Assembly: GCF_020252395.1 (NCBI RefSeq)
Contig: NZ_JADCDB010000010.1
Coordinates: 62,001 to 126,000, forward strand
Reading direction: 5' to 3'
DNA length: 64,000 nucleotides
Source of the DNA: Aestuariivirga sp.
GTDB lineage: Bacteria; Pseudomonadota; Alphaproteobacteria; Rhizobiales; Aestuariivirgaceae
The position numbers and the translations under genes are program-made. This document shows positions 44,403 to 53,090 of the stretch, in pieces (position 1 is the first letter of the stretch; the number at the start of each line of letters is the position of its first letter). The notes beneath the pieces are model-generated. The model had not been told where the DNA came from, did no database searches, and saw only the letters and a list, made by a program, of their open reading frames with translations.

Positions 44403-45944
44403 TCAATTCATCGGCGCGCCGCCCTCGGACTTGCGCTTGGCAATGAAGCGGTCGATCTCTTCCAGCACACCGGGATCGGTCGGCGGCTGTTCATAGCCGC
44501 GCAGCATTTGTTTCCAGATCGTGTTGGCCCGCGTCCGCGCATCCACTGATCCGCGTTCCAGCCAGTTGGGGTGGTTGTCCCAGTTGGAGAGGAGCGGCGA
44601 ATAGAAGGCCGTCTGGTAGCGCTCCATGGTGTGCTGCGTGCCGAAGAAATGGCCGCCCGGTCCCACGTCGCGGATCGCCTCCAGCGCCAGGCTCTCGCTG
44701 TCGACGACGACGGGGTCGCAATAGGCCGCCATCATCTGCAGGAGCTCCGCATCGAGGATCAGCTTCTCGAAGCTCGCCGTCAGCCCGCCATGCATCCAGC
44801 CCGCCGCATGCTCGATCAGGTGCGCGCCGCCCATGACGGAGCCCCATAGCGACATCTGGCTCTCATAGGCCGCCTGCGCATCGACCTCGTTCGCGGCGTT
44901 CACATTGGAGGAGCGGAAGGGAACGCCGATGTGCCGGGCGAGCTGCCCCGAGGCCTGCGCCGCCTTGGCATATTCGGGCGTGCCGAAGGCGGGGGCGCCG
45001 GAGCGCATGTCGACGTTCGACGTGAAGCCGCCATACATCACCGGCACGCCGGGGCGCACGATCTGGGTCAGCACGATTCCCAGCATGGCCTCGGCATGCT
45101 GCTGGACAAGCGCACCTGCCAGCGTCACCGGGCTCATCGCGCCGGCGAGCGTGAAGGGCGTGATCACGTTCACCTGGCCATGTTCCGCCATGGCGATCAG
45201 TCCTTCGCCCATGGGAATGTCGAGTTGCAGCGGCGAATTGGTGTTGATGATGCCGAGCAGTGCGGGCGTCTCCGTTAACTCCTCCATGGTGAGGCCCAGC
45301 GACAGGGCGCCGAGCACGAGGCCATCCGTGGTGCGGGCCCGGCCCAGCGTCTGCGTCTGCCAGCTCTTGTCGAGCATGGTGATCTGCGCGCGGTAGAGAT
45401 CGAGGTGGCGCGTATTGGCCGGCAGGTCCATCGGCTCGAAGGGCCCGCCCCCTTCCTGGTGGATGATGTCGAGCGACTGGATCAATTTCAAGTAGTCGCA
45501 CATCTCGGCATAAGTGCCGTCCCGCCGCCCGCGGTCATTGTCCATCACATAGGCCGGGCCGCCGACCGAGGCGAAGACCATGTCGCCGCCGCCGATCAGC
45601 AGCGAACGCGCCGGGTTGCGCGCTGCCAGCGTGAAGCTCTTGGGCACAGTGCGGAGCCGTTCCATCACCAGCCCCGGGTCAAGCTTCACGGTGTCGCCCT
45701 CGATCGCCGCACCCGCCTGGCGGAAGCGGTCGCGTGCGCTATCCTCCAGCACGCGCATGCCGATGTCGCGCAGCACCTTGAGCGCGGTCTCGTGAAGCGA
45801 GGCCACATTGTCGGCGCTCAGCACCTCGATGGGCTCGTAGGGCCTGGTCACACGGCCGAAGGGCCGCTGCTGCAACTCGCCGCTCACCCGCGTGGCGCGC
45901 GCCGGGCGGCGGCGCTGGCGCGCGTCTCCTGTGTCGATGTTCAT
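44403..45944 (-). CDS. MttB-family (trimethylamine) methyltransferase, non-pyrrolysine type
   Basis: This 513-residue member of the trimethylamine methyltransferase (MttB) superfamily has the N-terminal LHETALKVLRDIGMRV and the barrel segments YRAQITMLDKSWQTQTLG, NTNSPLQLD and VPVMYGGFTSNVDMR. The frame is uninterrupted, with no in-frame TAG, so it is a non-Pyl homologue; characterised ones demethylate quaternary amines such as glycine betaine or proline betaine. No corrinoid protein gene is nearby. The ATG overlaps the stop of the upstream flavoprotein gene (ATGA). Confidence 0.9.
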   Translation of the reverse strand: MNIDTGDARQRRRPARATRVSGELQQRPFGRVTRPYEPIEVLSADNVASLHETALKVLRDIGMRVLEDSARDRFRQAGAAIEGDTVKLDPGLVMERLRTVPKSFTLAARNPARSLLIGGGDMVFASVGGPAYVMDNDRGRRDGTYAEMCDYLKLIQSLDIIHQEGGGPFEPMDLPANTRHLDLYRAQITMLDKSWQTQTLGRARTTDGLVLGALSLGLTMEELTETPALLGIINTNSPLQLDIPMGEGLIAMAEHGQVNVITPFTLAGAMSPVTLAGALVQQHAEAMLGIVLTQIVRPGVPVMYGGFTSNVDMRSGAPAFGTPEYAKAAQASGQLARHIGVPFRSSNVNAANEVDAQAAYESQMSLWGSVMGGAHLIEHAAGWMHGGLTASFEKLILDAELLQMMAAYCDPVVVDSESLALEAIRDVGPGGHFFGTQHTMERYQTAFYSPLLSNWDNHPNWLERGSVDARTRANTIWKQMLRGYEQPPTDPGVLEEIDRFIAKRKSEGGAPMN

Positions 45945-47977
45945 GTGAAGTCCTTCACGGGCGGGCGTTCACGGCGCGGCACGGCGCCGGCCGCTTCGCC
46001 GAATTCACGGGCGAAGCGGTGGGCGGAATAGACGGCATCGGCAATCGAGGAGGGTTGCAGGCAATCGCCCACGCGGTGGACCGCGAAGGGCTGCGGCGTG
46101 GCAGAGAGCTGGTGAAGCAGCCGGTCATCCGGCAACCGCCCGGTCGCGAGGATCAGCGTGTCGCAGGCGATCTCGCTCTCCTTGCCGGACGCCGTGCAGG
46201 CGAGGCGCAGATGGCCTGCACCCTGTCCCAGCAGCAGGCGTCCCGTCTGCATGGTGAGCCCGATCTCGTGCAGGCGGGCTTGCAGGAAGCCCAACTCGTC
46301 GGTCATCGCCGTCCAGCTGGAGACGGAAGGATTGGGCGTCACGATGCTCACGCGTTGCCCGGCGCGCGCCAGCTTTTCGGCCAGAGCACCGCCCATGAAA
46401 TAGTGCTCGTCGTCATAGATGACGATGTCGCCCGCAAGTGCTGCCCCGGCGAAGACGTCGTCCGGCGTCAGCGCCCTGGGCAGGTCGAGGCGCTCCATGC
46501 CATTGACGCCCACGCCGTCGCGCCGCCACGTGGCGCCCGTCGCCAGCACCACGTGCTCGGCGCCAAAGCCCGCGATGTCCTCCGCCGTCATCTCGCTGCT
46601 GGGGAAGACCTGGACATTGTTGAGCTTCGAAATCATGTGCTGGCGCCAGTCGCGCACGCGGATCCAGGTCGACAGGCCCGGCAGCGCCGACTCGTTCAGG
46701 ATGCGCCCGCCCAGCTTCGCATTGCGGTCGGCCAGCGTCACGTCGAGGCCGCGCCGCCCGAGGCTCAGCGCCGCTTCGAGGCCAGAGGGCCCGGCGCCGA
46801 CGATCAGCACCTTCTCGCGCTTGCGGTAGCTCGCGATCTTCTCGGGGTGCCAGCCGCGCCGCCATTCCTCGGCGATGGTCGGGTTCTGCGTGCAGCGCAG
46901 GTGCACGCCCTCATTGTTCGCCGCGCGGCAGATGTTGCAGCCGATGCATTCGCGGATCTCGTCCTCGCGCCCCTCGCGGATCTTGGTGGGCATGAAGGGA
47001 TCGGCGATCGAGGGCCTGGCCGCGCCGATGAAATCCTGGATGCCGCGCCGGATCTGGCTCACCATCACGCCGGGCGAGGTGAAGCGCCCGACCGAGACGA
47101 CGGGCTTGGTGGTAAGGGTCTTCACGAAAGCCACCTGCGGCTCCTGGTAGCCTTCCGGGCTGAAGCGCGCCGATTTCGAGTCATTGCCCAGCGAGCCAGC
47201 CACGTTCACGTCCCACAGGTCCGGCAGTTCCGCCAGCATCGCCACAATGTCGCGGCCCTCGCCCTCGGAGGTGATGCCGGCGGGCCCATGGAGTTCATCG
47301 ACCGCGAGGCGCACCGCGACGGCGCATTTTTCGCCGACGGCGTCCTTGGTGTCCTCGATCATCTCGCGCAGCAGGCGCACCCGGTTGGCGAGCGGGCCGC
47401 CATATTCGTCCGTACGCTGATTATGTCTGGGCGACAGGAACTGGAAGGGCAGGTAGTCGTGGCCGGCATAGACATAGACGATGTCGAAGCCCGCGCGCTT
47501 GGCCCGGATCGCCGCATCGCGCTGCCAGCCGCGAAAGGCGCTTATGTCGGCAAGGTCCATGCCGCGCGCCGTTGTGGGCAGGTGATACATGGCGGGAATC
47601 GCCGAGGGCGCGATTCCGGCCAAGCGTGTCATGCGGTTCGCGGCATGCGAGCCGCCATGCCAGAGCTCGATCCCCGCGAGGCTGCCATGGGCGTGGATGG
47701 CATCAGCCGTCCGGGCCAGCGCCTCCACGTCGTCGTCGTCCCACAGGGTGAGGAAGCCATAGGGCGAGTCGTCGGAGGTCGGGTGGATCGAGCAGTATTC
47801 GGTGCACACCACGCCCCAGCCGCCCTCGGCCTTGATGCCGCGCAGCGCCGCCCCGGCTTTGGGCCGCTGCCAGCCGAGGCCCGCGGCATGCGGCGTTTGG
47901 TAGAAGCGGTTCGGCGCCGTCACCGGGCCGATCTTCACCGGCTCGAAAAGAATGTCGTAGCGGCTATCACGCGCCAT
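45941..47977 (-). CDS. trimethylamine-dehydrogenase-like FMN/FAD Fe-S oxidoreductase
   Basis: This 678-residue protein has an old-yellow-enzyme barrel (~1-330), a 4Fe-4S motif (Cys344, 347, 350, 362) and C-terminal dinucleotide domains (VLIVGAGPSGLEAALSLG, ~385). Its layout follows trimethylamine/dimethylamine dehydrogenase. The residues corresponding by simple one-residue offset to the TMADH active site are Tyr61, Tyr170 and His173; all are present. The cysteine that carries covalent FMN in TMADH (Cys30) is Ala31 here (RFYQTPHAAG). Substrate is probably a methylated amine; this is inferred. Confidence 0.87.
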   Translation of the reverse strand: MARDSRYDILFEPVKIGPVTAPNRFYQTPHAAGLGWQRPKAGAALRGIKAEGGWGVVCTEYCSIHPTSDDSPYGFLTLWDDDDVEALARTADAIHAHGSLAGIELWHGGSHAANRMTRLAGIAPSAIPAMYHLPTTARGMDLADISAFRGWQRDAAIRAKRAGFDIVYVYAGHDYLPFQFLSPRHNQRTDEYGGPLANRVRLLREMIEDTKDAVGEKCAVAVRLAVDELHGPAGITSEGEGRDIVAMLAELPDLWDVNVAGSLGNDSKSARFSPEGYQEPQVAFVKTLTTKPVVSVGRFTSPGVMVSQIRRGIQDFIGAARPSIADPFMPTKIREGREDEIRECIGCNICRAANNEGVHLRCTQNPTIAEEWRRGWHPEKIASYRKREKVLIVGAGPSGLEAALSLGRRGLDVTLADRNAKLGGRILNESALPGLSTWIRVRDWRQHMISKLNNVQVFPSSEMTAEDIAGFGAEHVVLATGATWRRDGVGVNGMERLDLPRALTPDDVFAGAALAGDIVIYDDEHYFMGGALAEKLARAGQRVSIVTPNPSVSSWTAMTDELGFLQARLHEIGLTMQTGRLLLGQGAGHLRLACTASGKESEIACDTLILATGRLPDDRLLHQLSATPQPFAVHRVGDCLQPSSIADAVYSAHRFAREFGEAAGAVPRRERPPVKDFT

Positions 47978-48001
47978 GGGGCCTCGCTATTGAACGGTTG
48001 T

Positions 48002-48031
48002 ATAGTAAAACGACATCTCCAGCAGGGTCAA
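48002..48031 (-). promoter_or_regulatory. putative promoter of the TMADH-like/MttB operon
   Basis: On the minus strand TTGACC (48031-48026), an 18-base spacer and TACTAT (48007-48002) form a sigma-70-like promoter that would give a leader of about 18 bases before the ATG at 47977. A GTATA half-site (48000-48004) overlaps the -10. Confidence 0.5.
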
Positions 48032-48199
48032 GATGCCGGGGCGCGGGGGCGCCCGCGCCACGGGGACAGCCGCCGCCGGTTCCGCGCCGTGGCTGCCCAT
48101 TCCGATACCTGATTTTGGAGAATGGGCTTTTTAGCACATGGAGCGCGCGCTGTCAAGGACTTTTTTCCCTGCAGAGGATTTCCATTGCGAAATGCCCTG

Positions 48200-48227
48200 T
48201 TGACCCGCCCGGGGAAGCTTTTATACA
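48200..48227 (+). promoter_or_regulatory. putative promoter of the CocE-ABC operon
   Basis: TTGACC (48200-48205), a 16-base spacer and TATACA (48222-48227) give a near-consensus housekeeping promoter. The predicted start falls about 17 bases before the ATG at 48251, which has AAGG five bases upstream. Confidence 0.6.
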
Positions 48228-48236
48228 TACGTATAA
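48221..48236. promoter_or_regulatory. palindromic operator over the -10 element
   Basis: TTATAC-ATAC-GTATAA is a perfect 6+4+6 inverted repeat covering the -10 and the expected transcription start of the CocE operon, a position suited to repression. The local sequence is AT-rich in a GC-rich genome. The TetR/BetI-like regulator encoded at 55689 is the nearest candidate to bind it. Confidence 0.5.
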
Positions 48237-48250
48237 TAATAAAGGCCGGC

Positions 48251-50269
48251 ATGGTGGTGGAGCGCAGCGAGTTTCCGTTTGCCGTGGAGGTGGTGGAGAA
48301 CCTCTTCGTTCCCCTGCCGGACGGCACGAGGCTTGCCGCCCGCGGCTGGTTCCCGGTGGGCGCGGGGCCGGTTCCCGCCGTCCTCGAATATCTCCCCTAT
48401 CGCAAGCGTGACGGCACCAGGCCCCGCGACCAGGGTCTCCACCACTATCTCGCCGGCCACGGCTATGCCTGTCTCCGCCTCGACATCCGCGGCACGGGTG
48501 ACAGCGAGGGCCTGATCGACGACGAATACACCGTGCAGGAACAGCTCGACGGCTGCGATGCCATCGCCTGGATCGCCCGGCAGGTCTGGTGCGACGGGCA
48601 GGTGGCCATGATCGGCATCTCCTGGGGCGGCTTCAATGGCCTCCAGATCGCGGCCCGCCAGCCGCCGGCGCTCAGGACCATCATCACCGTGGGTTCGACG
48701 GATGACCGGTATGCCACCGACATCCACTGGGTCGGCGGCTGCCTGTCGAAGGACAATTTCGACTGGTCCTCCACCATGTTCGCCCACAACGACCTGCCGC
48801 CTGACCCGGCGATCGTCGGCGAGGCCTGGCGCGGCATGTGGCAGAAGCGCATGGCCCACAATGAGCCGTGGATCCTCACCTGGCTCAGCCACCAGCGCCG
48901 CGATGAATACTGGAAGCAGGGCTCGGTCTGCGAGGACTTCTCGAAGATCCAGGTTCCGGTCTATGCCGTCTCTGGCTGGGCCGACAATTATTCCGAGTCC
49001 GTGCCGCGACTGCTCGCGGGGCTCAGCGTGCCGCGCCTCGGCCTCATCGGCCCCTGGGCCCATTCCTACCCGCATGACGTGGCGGTGGAGCCCGCCATCG
49101 GCTGGCTGCAGGAGGTGCTGCGCTGGCTCGACCACTGGCTGAAGCACCGTGACACCGGCATAATGCAGGAGCCCATGCTGCGCGCCTGGATGCAGGAGAG
49201 CGTGCCGCCCCAGACCTGCTACGACGCGCGCCCCGGCCGCTGGGTCGGCGAGCGGCAATGGCCCAGCCCGCGTATCCGCGACGAGAAGCTGTTCCTCAAT
49301 ACCGACGGCAGCCTCTCCGCAAAATCCTCCGTAAGCGGATCAAAACAAGTCTGCTCGCCCCTCTGGGTTGGTATCGCGGCGGGCGAAGTCGGCCGCTATG
49401 GCGGCGATGCCGAATGGCCGCCGGACCAGCGCGAGGATGACGGCGGCTCGCTGGTCTTCGTGTCGGAGCCGCTCGCCGGGCGCCTTGAAATCCTCGGCGC
49501 CCCCACCGTCTCGCTCAGCTTTGCCAGCGACAAGCCGCAGGCCCTGGTCTGCGCCCGCCTCAATGACGTGGCGCCCGATGGCCAGTCGACGCGCGTCACC
49601 TACGGCCTTCTGAACCTCACCCACCGCAACAGCCACGAATTCCCGGAGCCGCTGGCGCCCGGCCAGCGCGCAAAGGCGGTGGTCGAGATGGACGACATCG
49701 CCCATTCCTTCCCGGCCGGTCACCGTATCGCCGTTGCGCTCTCCACCACCTACTGGCCCGTGGCCTGGCCCTCGCCAGAGCTTGCGACACTCACCATCCA
49801 CTGCGGCGAGAGCGCGTTGAGCCTGCCGGTCCGCCCGCCGGGCCCGGACGACGAGACATTGCGGGCCTTCGACCCGCCCGAGATGGCCCCGCTCCCGCCG
49901 GTGACGCGCGATCCCGTCGAGCAGACCCACCCGCGCCGCGTGGTGCGCGATCTCCTCTCGGCCAAGATGACCGTCGACTTCCCGCGCTGGACTTATGCGA
50001 AGCACATGCACGATATCAACCAGACCCAGCGCTCCGTGGCCTTCGCGCGCTACGAGATCATCGACGGTGACCCGCTGTCGGCGAGCCTTCTCACCGAATA
50101 TGATGTGGAGATGGTCCGGCCTGATGCCACCATCACCCACCGTAGCCGGGGCAAGCTCACCTGCGACGCGACGCACTTTATCATCGAGATCGACCTGACC
50201 ATCGGCGAGAATGGCCAAACGGTTTTCGAACGGCACTGGCATGAGAACATCGCACGCGACATGGTCTGA
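48251..50269 (+). CDS. CocE/NonD family hydrolase
   Basis: This 672-residue serine hydrolase of the X-Pro dipeptidyl-peptidase / cocaine-esterase family has an alpha/beta-hydrolase domain (LPYRKRDGTRPRDQ; nucleophile Ser124 in GISWGGFNG; Asp in SGWADNYSES; His in GPWAHSYPH) followed by the C-terminal beta-sandwich (PXPP_C). No signal peptide is seen from ATG 48251; a longer in-frame start at 48122 would run through the promoter and is rejected. It leads the operon of the first ABC importer, so it probably cleaves an imported ester or amide inside the cell. Confidence 0.93.
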   Translation: MVVERSEFPFAVEVVENLFVPLPDGTRLAARGWFPVGAGPVPAVLEYLPYRKRDGTRPRDQGLHHYLAGHGYACLRLDIRGTGDSEGLIDDEYTVQEQLDGCDAIAWIARQVWCDGQVAMIGISWGGFNGLQIAARQPPALRTIITVGSTDDRYATDIHWVGGCLSKDNFDWSSTMFAHNDLPPDPAIVGEAWRGMWQKRMAHNEPWILTWLSHQRRDEYWKQGSVCEDFSKIQVPVYAVSGWADNYSESVPRLLAGLSVPRLGLIGPWAHSYPHDVAVEPAIGWLQEVLRWLDHWLKHRDTGIMQEPMLRAWMQESVPPQTCYDARPGRWVGERQWPSPRIRDEKLFLNTDGSLSAKSSVSGSKQVCSPLWVGIAAGEVGRYGGDAEWPPDQREDDGGSLVFVSEPLAGRLEILGAPTVSLSFASDKPQALVCARLNDVAPDGQSTRVTYGLLNLTHRNSHEFPEPLAPGQRAKAVVEMDDIAHSFPAGHRIAVALSTTYWPVAWPSPELATLTIHCGESALSLPVRPPGPDDETLRAFDPPEMAPLPPVTRDPVEQTHPRRVVRDLLSAKMTVDFPRWTYAKHMHDINQTQRSVAFARYEIIDGDPLSASLLTEYDVEMVRPDATITHRSRGKLTCDATHFIIEIDLTIGENGQTVFERHWHENIARDMV

Positions 50270-50309
50270 ACCGGACCGAAGTCCAGGGCAGGGAGGCTGA
50301 CGGGACGCC

Positions 50310-51260
50310 GTGCTGACCTATGCCATCAAACGCATCGGCCTTGCCCTGCTGATCGTCATCGTGGTCATGCTGGCGATGTATGCGATGGTCTTCCTGGTCC
50401 CCGGCGACCCGGCCTCGCTCGCTTTGGGCCCCCGCGCCACGCCGGAGCTGAAGCAGGAGCTCATGAGGCGGATGGGCCTCGACCAGCCGCTCTATGTGCA
50501 GGTGTGGAATTTCTTCCGCAACGCCGTCACGGGCGACCTCGGTTATGATGTCTGGTCCAGGCGCCCGGTGACCGACATGATCCGCGAGGTCTTTCCTAAC
50601 ACGCTCTTCCTCGGCGCGGTGGCAATGTCGATCGCGCTCGTCGCCGGCATCGGGCTCGGCTGCCTCGCCGTCGTCTGGCAGGGCCGCACCATCGACCGCG
50701 TGCTCGCCATCCTCTCGGTCAGCATGATCTCGATCCCGTCCTTCGTGATCGCCATCTATCTCCTCCTTGTCTTCGCGGTGTGGCTTGGCTGGTTCCCCGC
50801 CATCGGGGCGGGCGAGGCGGGTGACTGGGGCAGCCAGCTCCGTGCCGTGGTGCTGCCTGCCGCGGCAATCGCCATCACCTGGGTGGGTTATCTCGCGCGC
50901 CTCGTGCGCGCCTCCATGCTGGAGGTGATGTCGGCGAACCATTTGCGCACGGCCCGCGCCTTCGGCCTCACCGAGGCCAAGATCGTGCTGCGCTATGCGT
51001 TGCGCGTCGCCATCGTGCCGGTCGTCGCCATCGTCGCGGTGGGCTTCGGCTCCATCCTGTCGAGTGCCGTCTTCGTCGAGACGGTATTCTCGCGGCCCGG
51101 CATCGGCACGCTCATCACCTCTGCCGTGCAGAAGCGCAATTTCCCCGTGGTCATGGGCTCGGTGCTGTTCATGACGGCCTTCTACCTCACCGTGGTCACC
51201 CTCGCCGACCTGCTGATGGCGAAACTCGACCCGCGGGTCCGGGACACGCTCCGTGGCTAG
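50310..51260 (+). CDS. peptide-type ABC transporter permease (DppB-like)
   Basis: This 316-residue inner-membrane permease of the dipeptide/oligopeptide/nickel importer class has six helices, the N-terminal MLTYAIKRIG signature, GDLGYDVWSRRPV, and the ATPase-contact loop RTARAFGLTEAKIVLRYALR. The start is GTG 50310, 40 bases after the hydrolase gene. The end overlaps the next permease by eight bases. Confidence 0.94.
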   Translation: MLTYAIKRIGLALLIVIVVMLAMYAMVFLVPGDPASLALGPRATPELKQELMRRMGLDQPLYVQVWNFFRNAVTGDLGYDVWSRRPVTDMIREVFPNTLFLGAVAMSIALVAGIGLGCLAVVWQGRTIDRVLAILSVSMISIPSFVIAIYLLLVFAVWLGWFPAIGAGEAGDWGSQLRAVVLPAAAIAITWVGYLARLVRASMLEVMSANHLRTARAFGLTEAKIVLRYALRVAIVPVVAIVAVGFGSILSSAVFVETVFSRPGIGTLITSAVQKRNFPVVMGSVLFMTAFYLTVVTLADLLMAKLDPRVRDTLRG

Positions 51261-52107
51261 CCGCAGCCGCAATGTCTGGCGCGCGCTGATGGCGGAGCCA
51301 CTGGGCGTCATGGGCGGCGTGATCGTGCTGAGCTTCGTCGTCATGGCGCTCTTCGCACCCTGGATCGCGCCCTATGATCCGCTCAAGATCGACGTGATGC
51401 ACAAGTTTTCCGGTCCCAGCCTTGCACACTGGGCCGGCACGGACCAGCTGGGGCGCGATCTCCTCTCGCGCATCATCTATGGCGCGCGCACCGCGCTGGG
51501 CGTGGCCATGACGGCGACGGGCGTCGCAGGCCTCGCCGGCATCCTGCTGGGCCTCATCGCGGGCTATGGCCCGCGCTGGCTCGACTCTCTCCTGATCCTC
51601 TGCTTCGATTCGATGACCTCGCTGCCGATGATCATGTTCGCTTTGGCGGTCATCACCGTGCTGGGGCCGTCGACCGGCACGCTAATCCTCGTCATCATCC
51701 TCGTGTCGATTCCCGGCTATGCCCGTTTCATTCGTGCACAGACATTGAGTCTCGTGCGCAGCGACTTCATCCTGGCCGAGAAGGCGATGAACGCCTCGCA
51801 CTGGCGCGTCATCCTGCTGCACCTGCTGCCCAATGTGGTGGGCCAGCTGCTGGTGGTGCTCTCCATGGACATTCCGGTGGTCATCATGCTGGAGGCAGGC
51901 CTCAGCTACCTCAGCCTCGGCGTCAAGCCGCCCACGCCCTCCTGGGGCAATATCCTTTATGATGGCTATGTCTCGTTGCGCCAGTCGCCGGGCATGGTGA
52001 TCGTCGCCGGCATCCCGCTGATCCTCGCCACGCTGGGCTTCACCTTCCTCGGCGAGGCGCTGCGCGATGCGCTGGACCCCCGCCTGCAGCTGCGGACGCT
52101 CACATGA
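51253..52107 (+). CDS. peptide-type ABC transporter permease (DppC-like)
   Basis: This 284-residue second permease of the importer has the WAGTDQLGRDLLSRIIYGART periplasmic signature and the EKAMNASHWRVILLHLLPN coupling loop of the DppC class. GTG 51253 is used because it lies just inside the previous gene and gives a normal length. Its stop overlaps the next gene by four bases. It works as a heterodimer with the DppB-like protein. Confidence 0.94.
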   Translation: MASRSRNVWRALMAEPLGVMGGVIVLSFVVMALFAPWIAPYDPLKIDVMHKFSGPSLAHWAGTDQLGRDLLSRIIYGARTALGVAMTATGVAGLAGILLGLIAGYGPRWLDSLLILCFDSMTSLPMIMFALAVITVLGPSTGTLILVIILVSIPGYARFIRAQTLSLVRSDFILAEKAMNASHWRVILLHLLPNVVGQLLVVLSMDIPVVIMLEAGLSYLSLGVKPPTPSWGNILYDGYVSLRQSPGMVIVAGIPLILATLGFTFLGEALRDALDPRLQLRTLT

Positions 52108-53090
52108 GTGAAACCCTCCTCAAGGTCGATGATCTCTCCATCGCCTATGCGAGCGAGCAGGGTGCGCTGCAGGCCTTGCGCCATGCCAGCCTCGAGGCGC
52201 GCGCCGGCGAGGCGATCGGCATCGTGGGCGAGTCGGGCTGCGGCAAGTCGACGCTTGCCTCCGCCATGATCAACCTGTTGGCCTCCAACGCCCGCGTCAC
52301 TTCGGGCGGTGTCATCTTCGGCGGGCGCGACATCCTTTCGGTGAGCGGTGAGGAGAAGCGGCGGCTGCGCGGGCGGCACATCGCCATGATCTTCCAGGAC
52401 CCGATGACCTCCTTCAACCCGGTGCTGACAATCGGCGAGCAGCTCGTCGACTTCCAGGACCAGCGCGAGGGCCTGTCGAAGGGCGAGAAGCGCGCCGAGG
52501 CTGCGGCCATGCTGAAGCGCGTGGGCATCCCGGACCCCGAGCGCTGCCTCAGCCGCTTTGTGCACGAGCTCTCGGGCGGTATGCGCCAGCGCGCGGCGAT
52601 TGCCGCAGCCCTCCTGATGACGCCGGAGGTGCTGGTGGCGGACGAGCCCACCACGGCGCTCGACGTCACCATGGAGGCGCAGATCATTCACCTGCTGCGC
52701 GAGCTTCGCCGCGACTACAATGGCGCCATCGTGATCGTCACGCATCACTTAGGCCTGGTGGGCGAGCTCTGCGACCGGGTCTATGTCATGTATGCCGGCG
52801 AGGTGGTGGAGGAGGGCTCGACCGAGGAGGTCTATCACAACCCGCGCCACCCCTATACCCAGGCGCTGATCGCCTGCGACCCGGCACATCTCCATGACCA
52901 TGCGCCGGTGCTGCCCACCATTCCCGGCCGCCTGCCGGACCTGGTGACGCCGCCCATGGGCTGCAGCTTCGCCGGCCGCTGCGCCCGCGCCACCGGCCAC
53001 TGCCGCAGCGTGGCGCCGGCCCATGTCGAGGTCAGCCCGCGCCACTTCGCACGCTGCCACTTTGCGCAGCGCAATGAGGCGCGGTCATGA
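52104..53090 (+). CDS. peptide-type ABC transporter ATP-binding protein (DppD-like)
   Basis: This 328-residue ATPase has Walker [10 protein letters not shown] (about residues 41-49), Q-loop IFQDPMTSFNPVL, signature LSGGMRQR and Walker [13 protein letters not shown]. The C-terminal oligopeptide-transporter extension has a cysteine-containing PMGCSFAGRCARA segment as in DppD, where related cysteines bind an Fe-S cluster. It overlaps both neighbours by four bases. Confidence 0.94.
   Translation: MSETLLKVDDLSIAYASEQGALQALRHASLEARAGEAIGIVGESGCGKSTLASAMINLLASNARVTSGGVIFGGRDILSVSGEEKRRLRGRHIAMIFQDPMTSFNPVLTIGEQLVDFQDQREGLSKGEKRAEAAAMLKRVGIPDPERCLSRFVHELSGGMRQRAAIAAALLMTPEVLVADEPTTALDVTMEAQIIHLLRELRRDYNGAIVIVTHHLGLVGELCDRVYVMYAGEVVEEGSTEEVYHNPRHPYTQALIACDPAHLHDHAPVLPTIPGRLPDLVTPPMGCSFAGRCARATGHCRSVAPAHVEVSPRHFARCHFAQRNEARS

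Noticed and set aside
44403-45944. Pyrrolysine-encoding mttB
   Set aside because: The frame is complete without an internal TAG, and no pylT or pylS gene is present in the window.
46019-48112. Long plus-strand open frame antisense to the TMADH-like gene
   Set aside because: Same shadow composition, no recognisable motif, and it crosses the promoter region of the real divergent operons.
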